64,000 nucleotides of DNA from Saccharomonospora azurea NA-128 (GCF_000231055.2 NZ_CM001466.1:103003-167002), one strand, 5' to 3'; counted from the first letter of the stretch, positions 25,263 through 34,949 are shown. Translations and numbers: made by a program. The notes: generated by a model from the sequence alone, not told the origin.

Positions 25263-27724
25263 TGGCAGGCCTCGCACTCGGGGTCGTCGATTCGGCAGGC
25301 GGCGGATTCGACTGACTCGACGGCCACGGCGGGCACCGTGGGAGTGACGGCGTTGAGCCGCCCGTCCGTCCCACGCAGGGTGCTCTTCTCCACCTGGGTC
25401 GCGGCGCGCGAGCGCAGGTAGTACGTCGTCTTGAGACCGCGTCGCCACGCGTGCCGGTACAACGCGTCGAGGGCTCGCCCGCTCGGTTCGGCGAGGTAGA
25501 GGTTGAGCGACTGCGCCTGGTCGATCCACTTCTGCCGCCGCGCCGCCGCGTCGACGAGCCACCGGCTGTCGATCTCGAACGCCGTCGCGTACAGCGCCTT
25601 GAGGTCGTCGGGCACCCGGTCGATGGGGGCCAGCACCCCGTCGTGGAACTTGAGCTCGGCCACCAGGTCGTCGTCCCACAGCCCGCGCCGCTTGAGGTCG
25701 CGCACGAGCTGCGGGTTCACGACGGTGAACTCGCCGGACATGTTCGACTTGACGAAGAGGTTCGAGAACAGCGGCTCGATGGACTGCCCGACCCCGCAGA
25801 TGTTGGAGATGGTGGCGGTCGGAGCGATGGCGAGCACGTTGGAGTTGCGCATGCCGACCGTGCGCACGCGCTCGCGCAACGAGTCCCAGTCGAGCGTGGT
25901 GCTGGTGTCGATGTCGAGCTCGCCCTCCCCTCGGGCCTCGGCCAGCAGCCGCAGCGAGTCGATCGGCAGAACGCCCCGGCTCCACAGCGATCCGGCGAAC
26001 GACGAGTACGCGCCACGCTCGGCGGCGAGCTCGGCCGACGCCGAGATCGCGTGGTAGCTCAACACCTCCATGCTGCGGTCGGCGAACTCGACGGCCTCGT
26101 CCGACGCCTGCGGGATGCCGAGCTCGAACAGGGCGTCGGAGAAGCCCATGAGCCCCAACCCCACCGGGCGGTGGCGCAGGTTCGACCGCTCCGCCTCCGG
26201 CACGGTGTAGAAGTTGATGTCGATCACGTTGTCGAGCATGCGCACGGCCGTGGTCACCGTCCGGCGCAGAGCCTCGACGTCCAGACCGTTCGCGCCGACG
26301 TGGCGGGCGAGGTTCACGGACCCGAGGTTGCACACGGCCACCTCGTCGGCGCTGGTGTTGAGCGTGATCTCCGTGCACAGGTTGGAGGAGTGCACCACCC
26401 CGGCGTGCTGCTGCGGCGACCGCAGGTTGCACGGGTCCTTGAAGGTGATCCACGGGTGGCCGGTCTCGAACAGCATCGTCAGCATGCGCCGCCACAGCTG
26501 GGTGGCGCTGACGCGGCGGAACACGCGGATCTCGCCCGCGTCGGCCGCCTTCTCGTAGGCGCGGTAGCGCTCGGCGAAGGCCGTGCCGTAGAGATCGTGC
26601 AGGTCGGGAACCTCGTCGGGGGAGAAGAGGGTCCAGTCCTCGTCGGCCTCGACCCGGCGCAGGAATTCGTCGGGCACCCAGTTGGCGGTGTTCATGTCGT
26701 GGGTGCGCCTGCGGTCGTCGCCGGTGTTCTTGCGCAGGTCGAGGAACTCCTCGATGTCGATGTGCCAGGTCTCCAGGTAGGCGCACGCGGCGCCCTTGCG
26801 CTTGCCGCCCTGGTTCACGGCCACCGTGGTGTCGTTGGCGATCTTGAGGAAGGGCACGACACCCTGCGACTTCCCGCCGGTGCCCCGGATGTGGGCGCCG
26901 AGTCCGCGCACGGGGGTCCAGTCGTTGCCCAGACCACCGGAGTACTTCGCGAGCAACGCGTTGTTGCGGTAGCCGCTGAAGATCGACGCCAGGTCGTCGG
27001 ACACGGTGGTGAGGAAGCACGAGGACAGCTGGGGCCTGCGTGTGCCGGCGTTGAACAGCGTCGGCGTGGAGGTCATGAAGCGCAGCGACGACAGCAGTTC
27101 GTAGAACTCGACGGCCCTGGCCTCGCGGTCGGGTTCGGCGACCGCGAGGCCCATCGCCACGCGCATGAAGAACGCCTGCGGCAGCTCGAACCGGATGCCC
27201 GCGTGGGGATCGCGCAGCAGGTAGCGGTCGTACAGCGTCTGCAGCCCGAGCAGTCCGAGGTCGAGATCGCGTTCCGGGCGCAGGGCCGCGGTGATGACGT
27301 CCAGGTCGAACTCCGCGAGCTCCTCGGTGAGCAGGTGCAGTTCGACGCCGCGACGCAGGTAGTCCCGGAAGTAGTCGCCGTACCGGGCGGCCAGCTCCGG
27401 ATGGTCCGGGTGCCGGGGCTCCCCGGCGAGGTAGCCGACGGCCTCGGCTCGGAGCGAGTCCAACAGCAGGCGGGCGGCGACGAACGAGTAGTTCGGCTCG
27501 CGCTCCACGAGGGTGCGGGCCGCCATGACCTGCGCGAGCGCCAGCTCCTCGGCGCCGATCCCGTCGTAGACGTTGCGCTCCAGCTCCGCGAGAACCGCCT
27601 CGGCGGAGGTGTCCGGCAGTCCGGCGACGGCCTCCCGCACGACCTTCTCGACCCGCTCCCACGGCACCCGGGCAGCCCCGCGAGAGCGGGGCGAAACGGT
27701 GTCCGGGGCAGCTTCCACTGACAT
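25259..27724 (-). CDS. nrdA: Ribonucleotide reductase subunit alpha (class I)
   Basis: Catalytic subunit of 821 residues that reduces nucleoside diphosphates to deoxy forms. Motifs include [19 protein letters not shown] (active-site Cys), the NLCTEITLN segment, [18 protein letters not shown], and the C-terminal redox pair in ECEACQ. The N-terminus ([14 protein letters not shown] to [10 protein letters not shown]) looks like an ATP-cone lacking its first RDG hairpin, so dATP feedback may be altered. ATG at 27724 has GGAG upstream and follows a possible NrdR-box pair. Stop and nrdB start overlap. Confidence 0.95.
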   Translation of the reverse strand: MSVEAAPDTVSPRSRGAARVPWERVEKVVREAVAGLPDTSAEAVLAELERNVYDGIGAEELALAQVMAARTLVEREPNYSFVAARLLLDSLRAEAVGYLAGEPRHPDHPELAARYGDYFRDYLRRGVELHLLTEELAEFDLDVITAALRPERDLDLGLLGLQTLYDRYLLRDPHAGIRFELPQAFFMRVAMGLAVAEPDREARAVEFYELLSSLRFMTSTPTLFNAGTRRPQLSSCFLTTVSDDLASIFSGYRNNALLAKYSGGLGNDWTPVRGLGAHIRGTGGKSQGVVPFLKIANDTTVAVNQGGKRKGAACAYLETWHIDIEEFLDLRKNTGDDRRRTHDMNTANWVPDEFLRRVEADEDWTLFSPDEVPDLHDLYGTAFAERYRAYEKAADAGEIRVFRRVSATQLWRRMLTMLFETGHPWITFKDPCNLRSPQQHAGVVHSSNLCTEITLNTSADEVAVCNLGSVNLARHVGANGLDVEALRRTVTTAVRMLDNVIDINFYTVPEAERSNLRHRPVGLGLMGFSDALFELGIPQASDEAVEFADRSMEVLSYHAISASAELAAERGAYSSFAGSLWSRGVLPIDSLRLLAEARGEGELDIDTSTTLDWDSLRERVRTVGMRNSNVLAIAPTATISNICGVGQSIEPLFSNLFVKSNMSGEFTVVNPQLVRDLKRRGLWDDDLVAELKFHDGVLAPIDRVPDDLKALYATAFEIDSRWLVDAAARRQKWIDQAQSLNLYLAEPSGRALDALYRHAWRRGLKTTYYLRSRAATQVEKSTLRGTDGRLNAVTPTVPAVAVESVESAACRIDDPECEACQ

Positions 27725-27822
27725 GAGACGACTCCATGAGGGTGTGGTCGACCGCCTCGCGGGCCGGGTTGCCCGCGAGTTCGGTCGATCTTCGGTTGTT
27801 CTGAGGTCTTGGTGGCCGAAGC

Positions 27823-27866
27823 CTACATGTGGGGGTTCAAGGCTTTGCACCACCCAAGATATGGGC
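27823..27866 (-). promoter_or_regulatory. Candidate tandem NrdR boxes upstream of nrdAB
   Basis: Two imperfect palindromes, CCTACATGTGGG (27823-27834) and CCCAAGATATGGG (27854-27866), lie 100-140 bases upstream of nrdA. Their centres are about 31.5 bp apart, three helical turns, as is usual for paired NrdR boxes. The fit to the box consensus is partial. Confidence 0.45.
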
Positions 27867-27927
27867 GTGTCGTCACACTGTGCAGTGTCCGATTAGCTGT
27901 CCGTGAAATTCCGCGGGTCGGTGCAGG

Positions 27928-29427
27928 TCAGCTCGCGACCGCAGTGTCCGGCGGGTTCGCGGCCTCGCCACTGCGCCGGATTTGGAAGTCGGCGAGCCTC
28001 AGCGTCCGCGTCCTACGGCGGTATTCGAACGTGCGCCCCGGCCAGATCGACACCACACGTCCCCGCGCGTCGCGGTACCAGCTCCGGCACCGGGTCCATG
28101 CCGAGCGCGTGAGTCTGGCCTGGACCTCGTCGTCCCAGCGCTGTTCCGCCTCGGGGTGGACGTCGAGGGCCGCGTCGGGGTGGCGACGCAGCCAGCGCAC
28201 CGCCTCGCGGATGTAGCGTGCCTGGCTCTCCAGCATGTGCACGATCGAGCCGCCCCCGAGGTTGGTGTTGGGCCCGTAGACGAGGAACAGGTTCGGAAAA
28301 CCGGGGACCGTGATCCCGAGATGCGCGCGGGCACCGTCACGCCACGCCTCGGAGAGAGTTCGTCCGCCCACGCCGCGGACGGACATCGAGCCCAGGAACT
28401 CCGTGGCGGCGAAGCCGGTCCCGTGGACGATGACGTCCACCTCGTACTCCGTTCCGTCGGCCGTGCGCACTCCCGTGGGCGTCACCTCCACGACGTCTCC
28501 CGCGACGACGTCCACAGTGGGCGAAGCGAGCGCGGGATAGTAGTCGTTGCTGAACAGGACGCGCTTGCAACCGAGCCGGTGATCCGGGCTCAGCGTGGCA
28601 CGCAGCCGTTCGTCCTGGACGGACCGCGCGAGGTTCCGTCGGGCTTGGACGGTGAACAGTGGAGCGAACAGCGACCACTTCGTGAGGCACTGCTGCGCGA
28701 ACTCGGTGTAGAGCCAGAACCCCAGCCGATCGAGCTTCTGCAGAAGAGGAACGGCCCGCAACAGCGCCGCGACGCGTCCGGTGTAGACTCGGTCGGCCTT
28801 GGGCAGCACGTACGGTGCGGTGCGCTGGAACACGGTCACCGCCGCCGCCTGCCGCTGGAGGAACGGGATGAACTGCACGGCACTCGCCCCGGTGCCGATC
28901 ACCGCGACCCGCTTGCCCGTGAGGTCGCAGCCGTGGTCCCACCGCGCCGAGTGGAAGGACGGGCCGGTGAACGTCTCGACGCCCGGCACCGCCGGATACA
29001 CCGGTCGGGACAGCTGCCCCGTGGCGGGAACCAGCACCCGCGCGCGGTAGCGCGTGCCGTCCGCCGTGTGCACGAGCCAGCGTCCCGTGCCCTCGTCGAA
29101 CTCGGCTGAGGTGACCTCGCTGCGGAACCGGACGACGGTGGACAGCCCGCAGCGGCGAGCCACCCGGCGCAGGTACTCCAGAATGTCGGGCTGGAGCGCG
29201 TACCGGCGCGGCCAGTCGGGGTTCGGTGCGAACGAGAACGAGTACAGCGGTGACGGGACGTCGCACCCCGCGCCGGGATAGGTGTTGTCCCGCCAGACGC
29301 CGCCCACGTCGTCGGACGCTTCCAGCACCACCACGTCGTGGATCCCCGCCCGCCGCAATTCCACGGCCACGGCGATGCCTCCGAAACCCGCGCCCACCAC
29401 GAGCACACCGGTGTCGATGATCTCCAT
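27928..29427 (-). CDS. Flavin-containing monooxygenase, Baeyer-Villiger type
   Basis: FAD- and NADPH-dependent oxygenase of 499 residues. It has a first Rossmann motif GAGFGGIAVA, the segment DDVGGVWRDNTYPGAGCDVPS characteristic of cyclohexanone-monooxygenase-like enzymes, and the Baeyer-Villiger fingerprint FTGPSFHSARWD (pattern FxGxxxHxxxW[PD]). The second dinucleotide motif is VIGTGASAVQFIP. Such enzymes insert oxygen next to a ketone or oxidise heteroatoms; the substrate is unknown. It is divergent from an AraC regulator 76 bases away, its likely controller. Confidence 0.92.
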   Translation of the reverse strand: MEIIDTGVLVVGAGFGGIAVAVELRRAGIHDVVVLEASDDVGGVWRDNTYPGAGCDVPSPLYSFSFAPNPDWPRRYALQPDILEYLRRVARRCGLSTVVRFRSEVTSAEFDEGTGRWLVHTADGTRYRARVLVPATGQLSRPVYPAVPGVETFTGPSFHSARWDHGCDLTGKRVAVIGTGASAVQFIPFLQRQAAAVTVFQRTAPYVLPKADRVYTGRVAALLRAVPLLQKLDRLGFWLYTEFAQQCLTKWSLFAPLFTVQARRNLARSVQDERLRATLSPDHRLGCKRVLFSNDYYPALASPTVDVVAGDVVEVTPTGVRTADGTEYEVDVIVHGTGFAATEFLGSMSVRGVGGRTLSEAWRDGARAHLGITVPGFPNLFLVYGPNTNLGGGSIVHMLESQARYIREAVRWLRRHPDAALDVHPEAEQRWDDEVQARLTRSAWTRCRSWYRDARGRVVSIWPGRTFEYRRRTRTLRLADFQIRRSGEAANPPDTAVAS

Positions 29428-29503
29428 GGATCCGGGAGGCTAGAGCCGTTGGAGTGGTCTTCTCCAGGTCCCGGCGGGACAGGAAATTGATAGTTTCGGC
29501 CAC

Positions 29504-30493
29504 ATGGTCGGCTGGGACTTCCGGCGGAGCGTCGCGAGCGTCGCGTTGCTTGCGGCCTTCGCCGCGGAACGGGGCGTGCCTGCCGAGGCCGTACTGAGCG
29601 GAACCGGGCTCGACACCGCCACAGTGCGCGACCCACACGCACAGGTGGAGGCGCGGCAGGAACTCGCCGTCGTGCGCAACCTCCTCGCCCACTGCGGTGG
29701 CGGGCCGACCGAGCTCGGTAGCGCCGTGGGCCGCCGCTACCACGCCACCGTCTACGGGATCTGGGGGTTCGCGGTCACCAGCAGCCGTACCGTCGGCGAT
29801 GCGATCCGGCTCGCCCTGCGCTACGTCCAGCTGACCTACGTGTTCTGCGTTCCCGAACTGCGTCTCGTGGGCGATCTCGTGGCGCTTCACTGCCGCGCCG
29901 ACACCGTGCCCGCCGACGTCCGTTCCTTCCTGCTCGCCCGCGACATGGCCGCGATCACGACCCTGATGGAGGACCTGCTCGGAGTCCGTGCCGATCCGCA
30001 CCCGCGGCGTGACACCATCACCCTGCCCCGGGACCTGCTGGACCGGCCGATGCCCCAGGCGAACGACCACACCGCGGCGATGTGCGAGGAGCAGTGCCGG
30101 GCCCTGCTCGCCGAACGCAGCACACGCGGCGGCGTGGCGAGAACGGTGCGCGACCGGCTGCTCGCCGTCGACGGGCTCGCCCACGGAATGGCGGCGGTGG
30201 CCGCGGATCTCGGCATGACCACGAGGACACTCCGCCGTCGCCTCGCCGCCGAGGGGACCGGATTCCGCGCCCTGGTCGACGAGGTGCGGCAGACCCTCGC
30301 CGAGGAACTCCTGGCCACCCGATCGCTGTCGGTCGAGCAGGTGGCCGAGCGCCTCGGCTACGGCGACGCGGCCGCGTTCGTCCGCGCGTTCACGCGCTGG
30401 ACCGGCGTCACGCCCGGCCGCTACGCCCGCTCCGGCCGGGTGCGGAGGGGCTGCCCCGCATCAGCGGCGGGAGGGTTTTCGGGCGGAGCTTGA
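29504..30493 (+). CDS. AraC family transcriptional regulator (OruR/ArgR-like)
   Basis: A 329-residue regulator. The N-terminal two thirds match the arabinose-binding-like domain of the OruR group (ELGSAVGRRYHATVYGIWGFAV). The C-terminal AraC domain has MAAVAADLGMTTRTLRRRLAAEG and VEQVAERLGYGDAAAFVRAFTRWTGVTPGRY. Divergence from the monooxygenase gene suggests that gene as target. It ends 33 bases before the ABM-domain gene, with which it may be co-transcribed. Confidence 0.92.
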   Translation: MVGWDFRRSVASVALLAAFAAERGVPAEAVLSGTGLDTATVRDPHAQVEARQELAVVRNLLAHCGGGPTELGSAVGRRYHATVYGIWGFAVTSSRTVGDAIRLALRYVQLTYVFCVPELRLVGDLVALHCRADTVPADVRSFLLARDMAAITTLMEDLLGVRADPHPRRDTITLPRDLLDRPMPQANDHTAAMCEEQCRALLAERSTRGGVARTVRDRLLAVDGLAHGMAAVAADLGMTTRTLRRRLAAEGTGFRALVDEVRQTLAEELLATRSLSVEQVAERLGYGDAAAFVRAFTRWTGVTPGRYARSGRVRRGCPASAAGGFSGGA

Positions 30494-30526
30494 TCTCCAG
30501 TGTGATCGAGGTTCGAGGATGGCGTG

Positions 30527-31141
30527 GTGACTGCTGACGGAATCACCCTGATCGATGCGTGGGAACTGCCCGAAGACCGCATCGACGAATTCGTCGCGCG
30601 CTGGCGGGAGCGCGTGGGGCTCATCCACACCGCTCCCGGTTTCCGGACCGCGCGACTGCATCGACGGCTGTCCCGTGAGGCCCGGCTCGGGCTGGTCAAC
30701 GTGGCGCACTGGGACAGCGTCGAAGACCGGGACAGGGCGCTGTCCCATCCCGGCTTCACCGCCTCGGCGGCCACGGCGACCGGTTATGCCACCGTGCACG
30801 GCGGCTGGTACCACGTGGCGGCCGAGAGCCGCCCGGCGGCGATCGGTTCCGGTGAGGGCCCGGGAATCACCGTCGTCGAGGCCATCGAGCTGCCCGCCGA
30901 GCGGATCGACGACACGGTGTCGCGTTGGCTCGACCGCGCGGAGCTGATGAGCGGCGCCCCCGGTTGCCGGGACAACCGGCTGTACCGTGCCGTGGACCCG
31001 GACATCCGTTTCCCGTTGGTCGGCATCGCCCGATGGGACAGCCCCGAGGCGTGGGACGCCGCGAACAACGACCCCCGGTTACGGCAACGCCTGTCCACCG
31101 TTCCCGACATCGCACCCTTCCGGGTCGTCGCCGAGTTCTGA
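30527..31141 (+). CDS. Protein of two antibiotic-biosynthesis-monooxygenase (ABM) repeats
   Basis: A 204-residue soluble protein made of two ~100-residue halves with the same plan. Half one reads ITLIDAWELPEDRIDEFVARW, APGFRTARLHR, LVNVAHWDS. Half two reads ITVVEAIELPAERIDDTVSRW, APGCRDNRLYR, LVGIARWDS. Each is a dimeric alpha-beta barrel unit, so this is a fused dimer. ABM proteins oxidise polycyclic aromatics, bind haem or act as accessory enzymes; no function can be fixed. GTG 30527 follows GAGG at 30515-30518 (GTG 30524 also possible). Context: AraC regulator and Baeyer-Villiger enzyme. Confidence 0.8.
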   Translation: MTADGITLIDAWELPEDRIDEFVARWRERVGLIHTAPGFRTARLHRRLSREARLGLVNVAHWDSVEDRDRALSHPGFTASAATATGYATVHGGWYHVAAESRPAAIGSGEGPGITVVEAIELPAERIDDTVSRWLDRAELMSGAPGCRDNRLYRAVDPDIRFPLVGIARWDSPEAWDAANNDPRLRQRLSTVPDIAPFRVVAEF

Positions 31142-31183
31142 GCGCGGGGCGAGCCGGCCGTCGACCACGGCTTGAAAAAGGAC

Positions 31184-31228
31184 CGAGGGGTGTCGACGTC
31201 CGTCGTGAACCGACGTCGACACCCCTCG
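31184..31228. terminator. Bidirectional terminator between the ABM gene and lysS
   Basis: A perfect 17-bp stem, CGAGGGGTGTCGACGTC pairing with GACGTCGACACCCCTCG, encloses an 11-base loop. On the minus strand it is followed by CCTTTTT, so it is a classical intrinsic terminator for lysS. It also lies 42 bases past the stop of the plus-strand ABM gene. Confidence 0.92.
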
Positions 31229-31239
31229 CGAGACGGCCG

Positions 31240-32739
31240 TCAGACGGGCTTGACCATCGGGAAGAGGATGGTCTCCCGGATGCCCTTGCCGGTGAAGGCC
31301 ATGAGGAGCCGGTCGATGCCCATGCCGGCACCGACGGTGGGCGGCATGCCGTACTCCAGCGCCCGCAGGAAGTCCTCGTCGAGCTGCATCGCCTCCGGGT
31401 CGCCGCCCGCGGCCATCAGCGACTGCTCGGTGAGCCGCCTGCGCTGCTCCACGGGATCGGTGAGCTCGGAGAAGCACGTGCCGAGCTCCATGCCGAACCC
31501 GATCAGGTCCCACTTCTCGGTCAGCAACGGGTCGTCCCGGTGCTGGCGGGTGAGCGGGCTGGTCTCCACCGGGAAGTCGCAGACGAACGTGGGCTGGATC
31601 AGGGTGCGCTCGACGAGCTCCTCGAACAGGTGCTCCACGAACTTGCCGGGACCCCACGCCGGGTCCCAGCTGATCTCGCGCTTGTCGGCATGCTTGCGCA
31701 GCACCTCGATCGGCGTGCGCGGGGTGATCTCGGCGTCGAGCGCCTCCGACACCGAGCCGTACAGGGTGATGCGCGGCCAGTCGCCGCTGAGGTCGATGTC
31801 GCCGTAGCGGGGGTTGCGCACGATCTGGTCGCCGAACACCGCCTCGGCCGCCCGGCGCACGAGGTCCTGCGTGATCCGCTCGCCGTCGCGGTAGTCGCCG
31901 TACGAGCGGTACCACTCCAGCATCGTGAACTCGGGATTGTGGGTGGAGTCCGCGCCCTCGTTGCGGAACGACCGGTTGATCTCGAAGACGGCGTCGAGAT
32001 CGCCGACGATGAGCCGCTTGAGGAACAGCTCCGGCGCGATGCGCAGGTACAGGTCGAGGTCGTAGGCGTTGATGTGGGTGGTGAACGGGCGAGCCGTGGC
32101 CCCGCCGTGCACCTGGTGCAGCATCGGCGTCTCGACCTCGAGGAAACCGAGGTCCAGCAGGCCCTGCCGGAGCGCCTGCACGGTGGCGGCACGCTTGCGC
32201 ACCATGTCGCGGGCCTCGTCGTTGACGATCAGGTCGACGTAGCGCTGCCGCACGCGGGCCTCGGGGTCGGTCAGGCCCTTGTGCTTCTCCGGCAGCGGAC
32301 GCAACGCCTTCGCCGTCATGGTCCACTCGTCCACGAGCACCGACAGCTCGCCGCGCTTCGACGTGATGACCTCGCCGGTGACCCCGACGTGGTCACCGAG
32401 GTCGACGTCGCTCTTCCACGAGTCGAGCGCCTCGGCGCCCACCTTGTCGAGCGAGAGCATGATCTGGATCTGCGCGGAGGGATCCTTGATCGTGGCGAAG
32501 CACAGCTTGCCGCCCGTGCGGTACAGCATCACGCGGCCGGCGATCGAGACGCGCTCACCCGTGTGGTGGTCGGGCTCCAGGTCGGTGTGCCTGGCGCGGA
32601 CGTCCGCGATCGTGGTGGTCACGGGAAAACCGACGGGGTAGGGCTCCACTCCCGCGTCACGCAATCGGTCCAGCTTGGCTCGCCGAATGCGCATCTGCTC
32701 GGGTAGGTCCTCGTGGAAGTCGTCCAGCGCGTCACTCAC
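31240..32739 (-). CDS. lysS: Lysyl-tRNA synthetase, class II
   Basis: Charges tRNA-Lys; 499 residues. The N-terminal OB-fold anticodon-binding domain includes SIAGRVMLYRTGGKLCFATI. The class II core has motif 2 FEINRSFRNEGADSTHNPEF and motif 3 GAGMGIDRLLMAFTG. GTG at 32739 is chosen, giving VSDALDDFHEDLPEQMRIRRAKL at the N-terminus; upstream residues of the open frame look non-coding. No lysX-type membrane extension is present. A strong terminator lies 11 bases past the stop. Confidence 0.96.
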   Translation of the reverse strand: MSDALDDFHEDLPEQMRIRRAKLDRLRDAGVEPYPVGFPVTTTIADVRARHTDLEPDHHTGERVSIAGRVMLYRTGGKLCFATIKDPSAQIQIMLSLDKVGAEALDSWKSDVDLGDHVGVTGEVITSKRGELSVLVDEWTMTAKALRPLPEKHKGLTDPEARVRQRYVDLIVNDEARDMVRKRAATVQALRQGLLDLGFLEVETPMLHQVHGGATARPFTTHINAYDLDLYLRIAPELFLKRLIVGDLDAVFEINRSFRNEGADSTHNPEFTMLEWYRSYGDYRDGERITQDLVRRAAEAVFGDQIVRNPRYGDIDLSGDWPRITLYGSVSEALDAEITPRTPIEVLRKHADKREISWDPAWGPGKFVEHLFEELVERTLIQPTFVCDFPVETSPLTRQHRDDPLLTEKWDLIGFGMELGTCFSELTDPVEQRRRLTEQSLMAAGGDPEAMQLDEDFLRALEYGMPPTVGAGMGIDRLLMAFTGKGIRETILFPMVKPV

Positions 32740-32792
32740 GGCGACGAGTGTATCCGCCCAGCTAGGCCGGGGTTCGACAGGCCGTGAGGGTG

Positions 32793-32820
32793 TGCGAGGG
32801 CATGCGAGGGCATGCGAGGA
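32793..32820. repeat. 10-bp tandem repeat (TGCGAGGGCA) in the lysS-ktrB intergenic region
   Basis: Two full copies of TGCGAGGGCA plus a partial third (TGCGAGGA) lie between the divergent lysS and potassium-transporter genes. The 10-bp period puts the copies on one helical face. Function unknown. Confidence 0.6.
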
Positions 32821-32879
32821 CACGGCCACGCGGCGCGCTGGAGGGGCCGGACGAGTAGCGTTCCTGCCGGGTCAGTGGT

Positions 32880-34265
32880 GTGGCTGAATGGAGTAGTGGG
32901 GTGGTTCGGCAGGCGCGCAGGCCGCTGCGTGCGTCCTCGGGGCTCCGGTATCCGGCCAGGGTGGTCGCGGTCTCGTTCGCGGCGGCCGTGGCGGTGGGCA
33001 CGGTGTTGCTGATGCTTCCGGTGTCGGTCGAGCCGGGGGAGTCGCCCGACCTGGTGACGGCCGTCTTCACGGCCACGTCCGCGGTGTGCGTGACGGGATT
33101 GATCGTCGTGGACACGTCCGGCCACTGGTCCACGTTCGGCGAGGTTGTGATCATCGGGCTCGTCCAGCTGGGTGGGCTCGGGATCATGACGGTGGCCTCG
33201 CTGCTCGGCCTGCTGATCACCCGGCGTCTCGGCCTGCGGATGCGGCTGACCGCGCAGACCGAGACGAAAGCGCTCGACCTCGGCGACGTGCGCCGAGTGG
33301 TCACCGGGGTGGCCCTGGTGAGCCTGGCGTTCGAGGCGGTCATCGCGACCGTGCTCACCATCCGGTTCGTCACCGGTTACGACTACCGGTTCGGCTCCGC
33401 GCTCTACTACGGCGTCTTCCACGCGGTGTCGGCGCTCAACAACGCCGGTTTCTCGCTCTTTCCGGACAGTCTCATGGGTTTCGTCACCGACGCGTGGATC
33501 TGCGTCCCGATCGCGGTGGCCGTCATCGCGGGCGGGCTCGGGTTCCCCGTGTGGATCGAGGTCTGGCGGCACGCCCGCGGCTCGCGACGGCGCTGGTCGT
33601 TGCACGTCAAGCTGACGGTGCTGACCACTGCCGTGTTGCTGGTGTTGGGCGTGGTGGCAATCACGGCCGCCGAGTGGACCAATCCCGACACGCTCGGCCG
33701 CCTCGGCCTGGAAGGACGGCTGCTGGCCGGCTTCTTCCACGGCGTGATGCCGAGGACCGCCGGATTCAACTCGCTCGACGTGGGCGAGTTCGAGCCGGGG
33801 ACACTCGTCGTCAACGACATCCTGATGTTCATCGGCGGTGGCAGCGCGAGTACGGCCGGAGGCATCAAGGTCACCACGTTCGCGCTGCTGGCGTTCGTGG
33901 TCCTCGCTGAGGTGCGGGCCCACCCCACGGTGCACGTGCTGGGGCGCAAGGTCCCGTCCATGGCGCAACGGCAGGCGTTGGCGGTGGTGTTGCTCAGCGC
34001 GGGAGCCGTGGTGGTCGCCACGCTCACGCTGCTCGCGCTGACCCCGTTCTCTCTCGACGCGACGCTGTTCGAGGTGGTGTCCGCCTTCTCCACCGCCGGA
34101 CTGTCCACTGGCATCACCCCGGAACTGCCCGCCGCCGGGCAGCTCGTGCTCACGGTGTTGATGTTCCTCGGACGCATCGGTCCCATCACGCTCGCGTCGG
34201 CGCTGGCGCTGCGCGAGCGGACTCGCAGATACGAACTCCCGGAAGAGAGGCCGATCGTTGGCTGA
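32880..34265 (+). CDS. ktrB: Potassium uptake protein, TrkH/KtrB family
   Basis: Membrane K+ channel subunit of 461 residues with the four membrane-pore-membrane repeats of the SKT family. Pore loops are TATSAVCVTGL, HAVSALNNAGFS, VMPRTAGFNSLD and SAFSTAGLSTGI, each with the conserved Gly of the weak selectivity filter. It works with the cytosolic regulator encoded next. GTG at 32880 is the start. The stop overlaps the ktrA start by 8 bases. Confidence 0.94.
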   Translation: MAEWSSGVVRQARRPLRASSGLRYPARVVAVSFAAAVAVGTVLLMLPVSVEPGESPDLVTAVFTATSAVCVTGLIVVDTSGHWSTFGEVVIIGLVQLGGLGIMTVASLLGLLITRRLGLRMRLTAQTETKALDLGDVRRVVTGVALVSLAFEAVIATVLTIRFVTGYDYRFGSALYYGVFHAVSALNNAGFSLFPDSLMGFVTDAWICVPIAVAVIAGGLGFPVWIEVWRHARGSRRRWSLHVKLTVLTTAVLLVLGVVAITAAEWTNPDTLGRLGLEGRLLAGFFHGVMPRTAGFNSLDVGEFEPGTLVVNDILMFIGGGSASTAGGIKVTTFALLAFVVLAEVRAHPTVHVLGRKVPSMAQRQALAVVLLSAGAVVVATLTLLALTPFSLDATLFEVVSAFSTAGLSTGITPELPAAGQLVLTVLMFLGRIGPITLASALALRERTRRYELPEERPIVG

Positions 34266-34923
34266 CACGAAGGACGACCGTCGGGTGGTGGTGATCGGGC
34301 TTGGCAGGTTCGGAGGCTCACTCGCGATCGAACTCACGCGGTTGGGCTGTGAGGTGCTGGGGCTCGACCACAATCCCAAGCGGGTGCAGCACTTCGCCGA
34401 CGAGCTCACCCATGCCGCCGTGGTCGACAGCACCGACGCCGACGCACTGGCCCAACTCGACGTGCCCACGTTCCGCCGCGCCGTGGTGGGCATCGGCAGC
34501 GACATCGAGGCGAGCATCCTCACCACCTCGCTGCTGTCGGAGTTCGGCACCGAACACATCTGGGCCAAGGCGGTGAGCCGCCAGCACGGGCGCATTCTCG
34601 AACGGGTCGGTGCGCACCGGGTGGTCCTCCCCGAGTACGACATGGGTGAGCGGGTGGCACACCTCGTGACCGGTCGGATGCTCGACTACATCGAATTCGA
34701 CGACGACTACGCGATCGTGAAGACCACACCGCCGGTCCAGGCCGTCGGGAAGCCGCTCGGCGAGACGAAGCTGCGGGTGCGCTACGGCGTGACCGTGGTC
34801 GGGATCAAGCGGCCGGGCACCGCCTTCACCTACGCCACGCCGGAGACCGTCGTCCAGGCGGAGGACGTGCTCGCGGTGGCGGGTCGGCGCGACGACGTGG
34901 AGCGATTCGCCGAGATCGACTGA
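34258..34923 (+). CDS. ktrA: Potassium uptake regulator, TrkA/KtrA family (RCK)
   Basis: Cytosolic 221-residue RCK protein that gates KtrB. The RCK_N Rossmann domain has VVIGLGRFGGSLAIEL with the nucleotide-binding GxGxxG and LGLDHNP acidic strand end. The RCK_C domain (about 140-215) is the usual ligand site for c-di-AMP or cations. The TTG start at 34258 is supported by GGAAGAGAGG 8-17 bases upstream and by overlap with ktrB; no later start fits the domain. Confidence 0.94.
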   Translation: MADTKDDRRVVVIGLGRFGGSLAIELTRLGCEVLGLDHNPKRVQHFADELTHAAVVDSTDADALAQLDVPTFRRAVVGIGSDIEASILTTSLLSEFGTEHIWAKAVSRQHGRILERVGAHRVVLPEYDMGERVAHLVTGRMLDYIEFDDDYAIVKTTPPVQAVGKPLGETKLRVRYGVTVVGIKRPGTAFTYATPETVVQAEDVLAVAGRRDDVERFAEID

Positions 34924-34949
34924 CGTCGGTCGCGACCGGGCTCGGTCCG

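Noticed and set aside
24177-27737. An 1186-codon open frame running through both nrdA and nrdB on the minus strand
   Set aside because: Only its last part is real (NrdB). The earlier part is a shadow frame rich in Arg/Gly/Pro opposite the NrdA frame, which has all the family motifs.
32740-32879. c-di-AMP (ydaO) riboswitch ahead of the potassium transporter
   Set aside because: The 140-bp region lacks the conserved ydaO blocks; only a 10-bp tandem repeat is visible.
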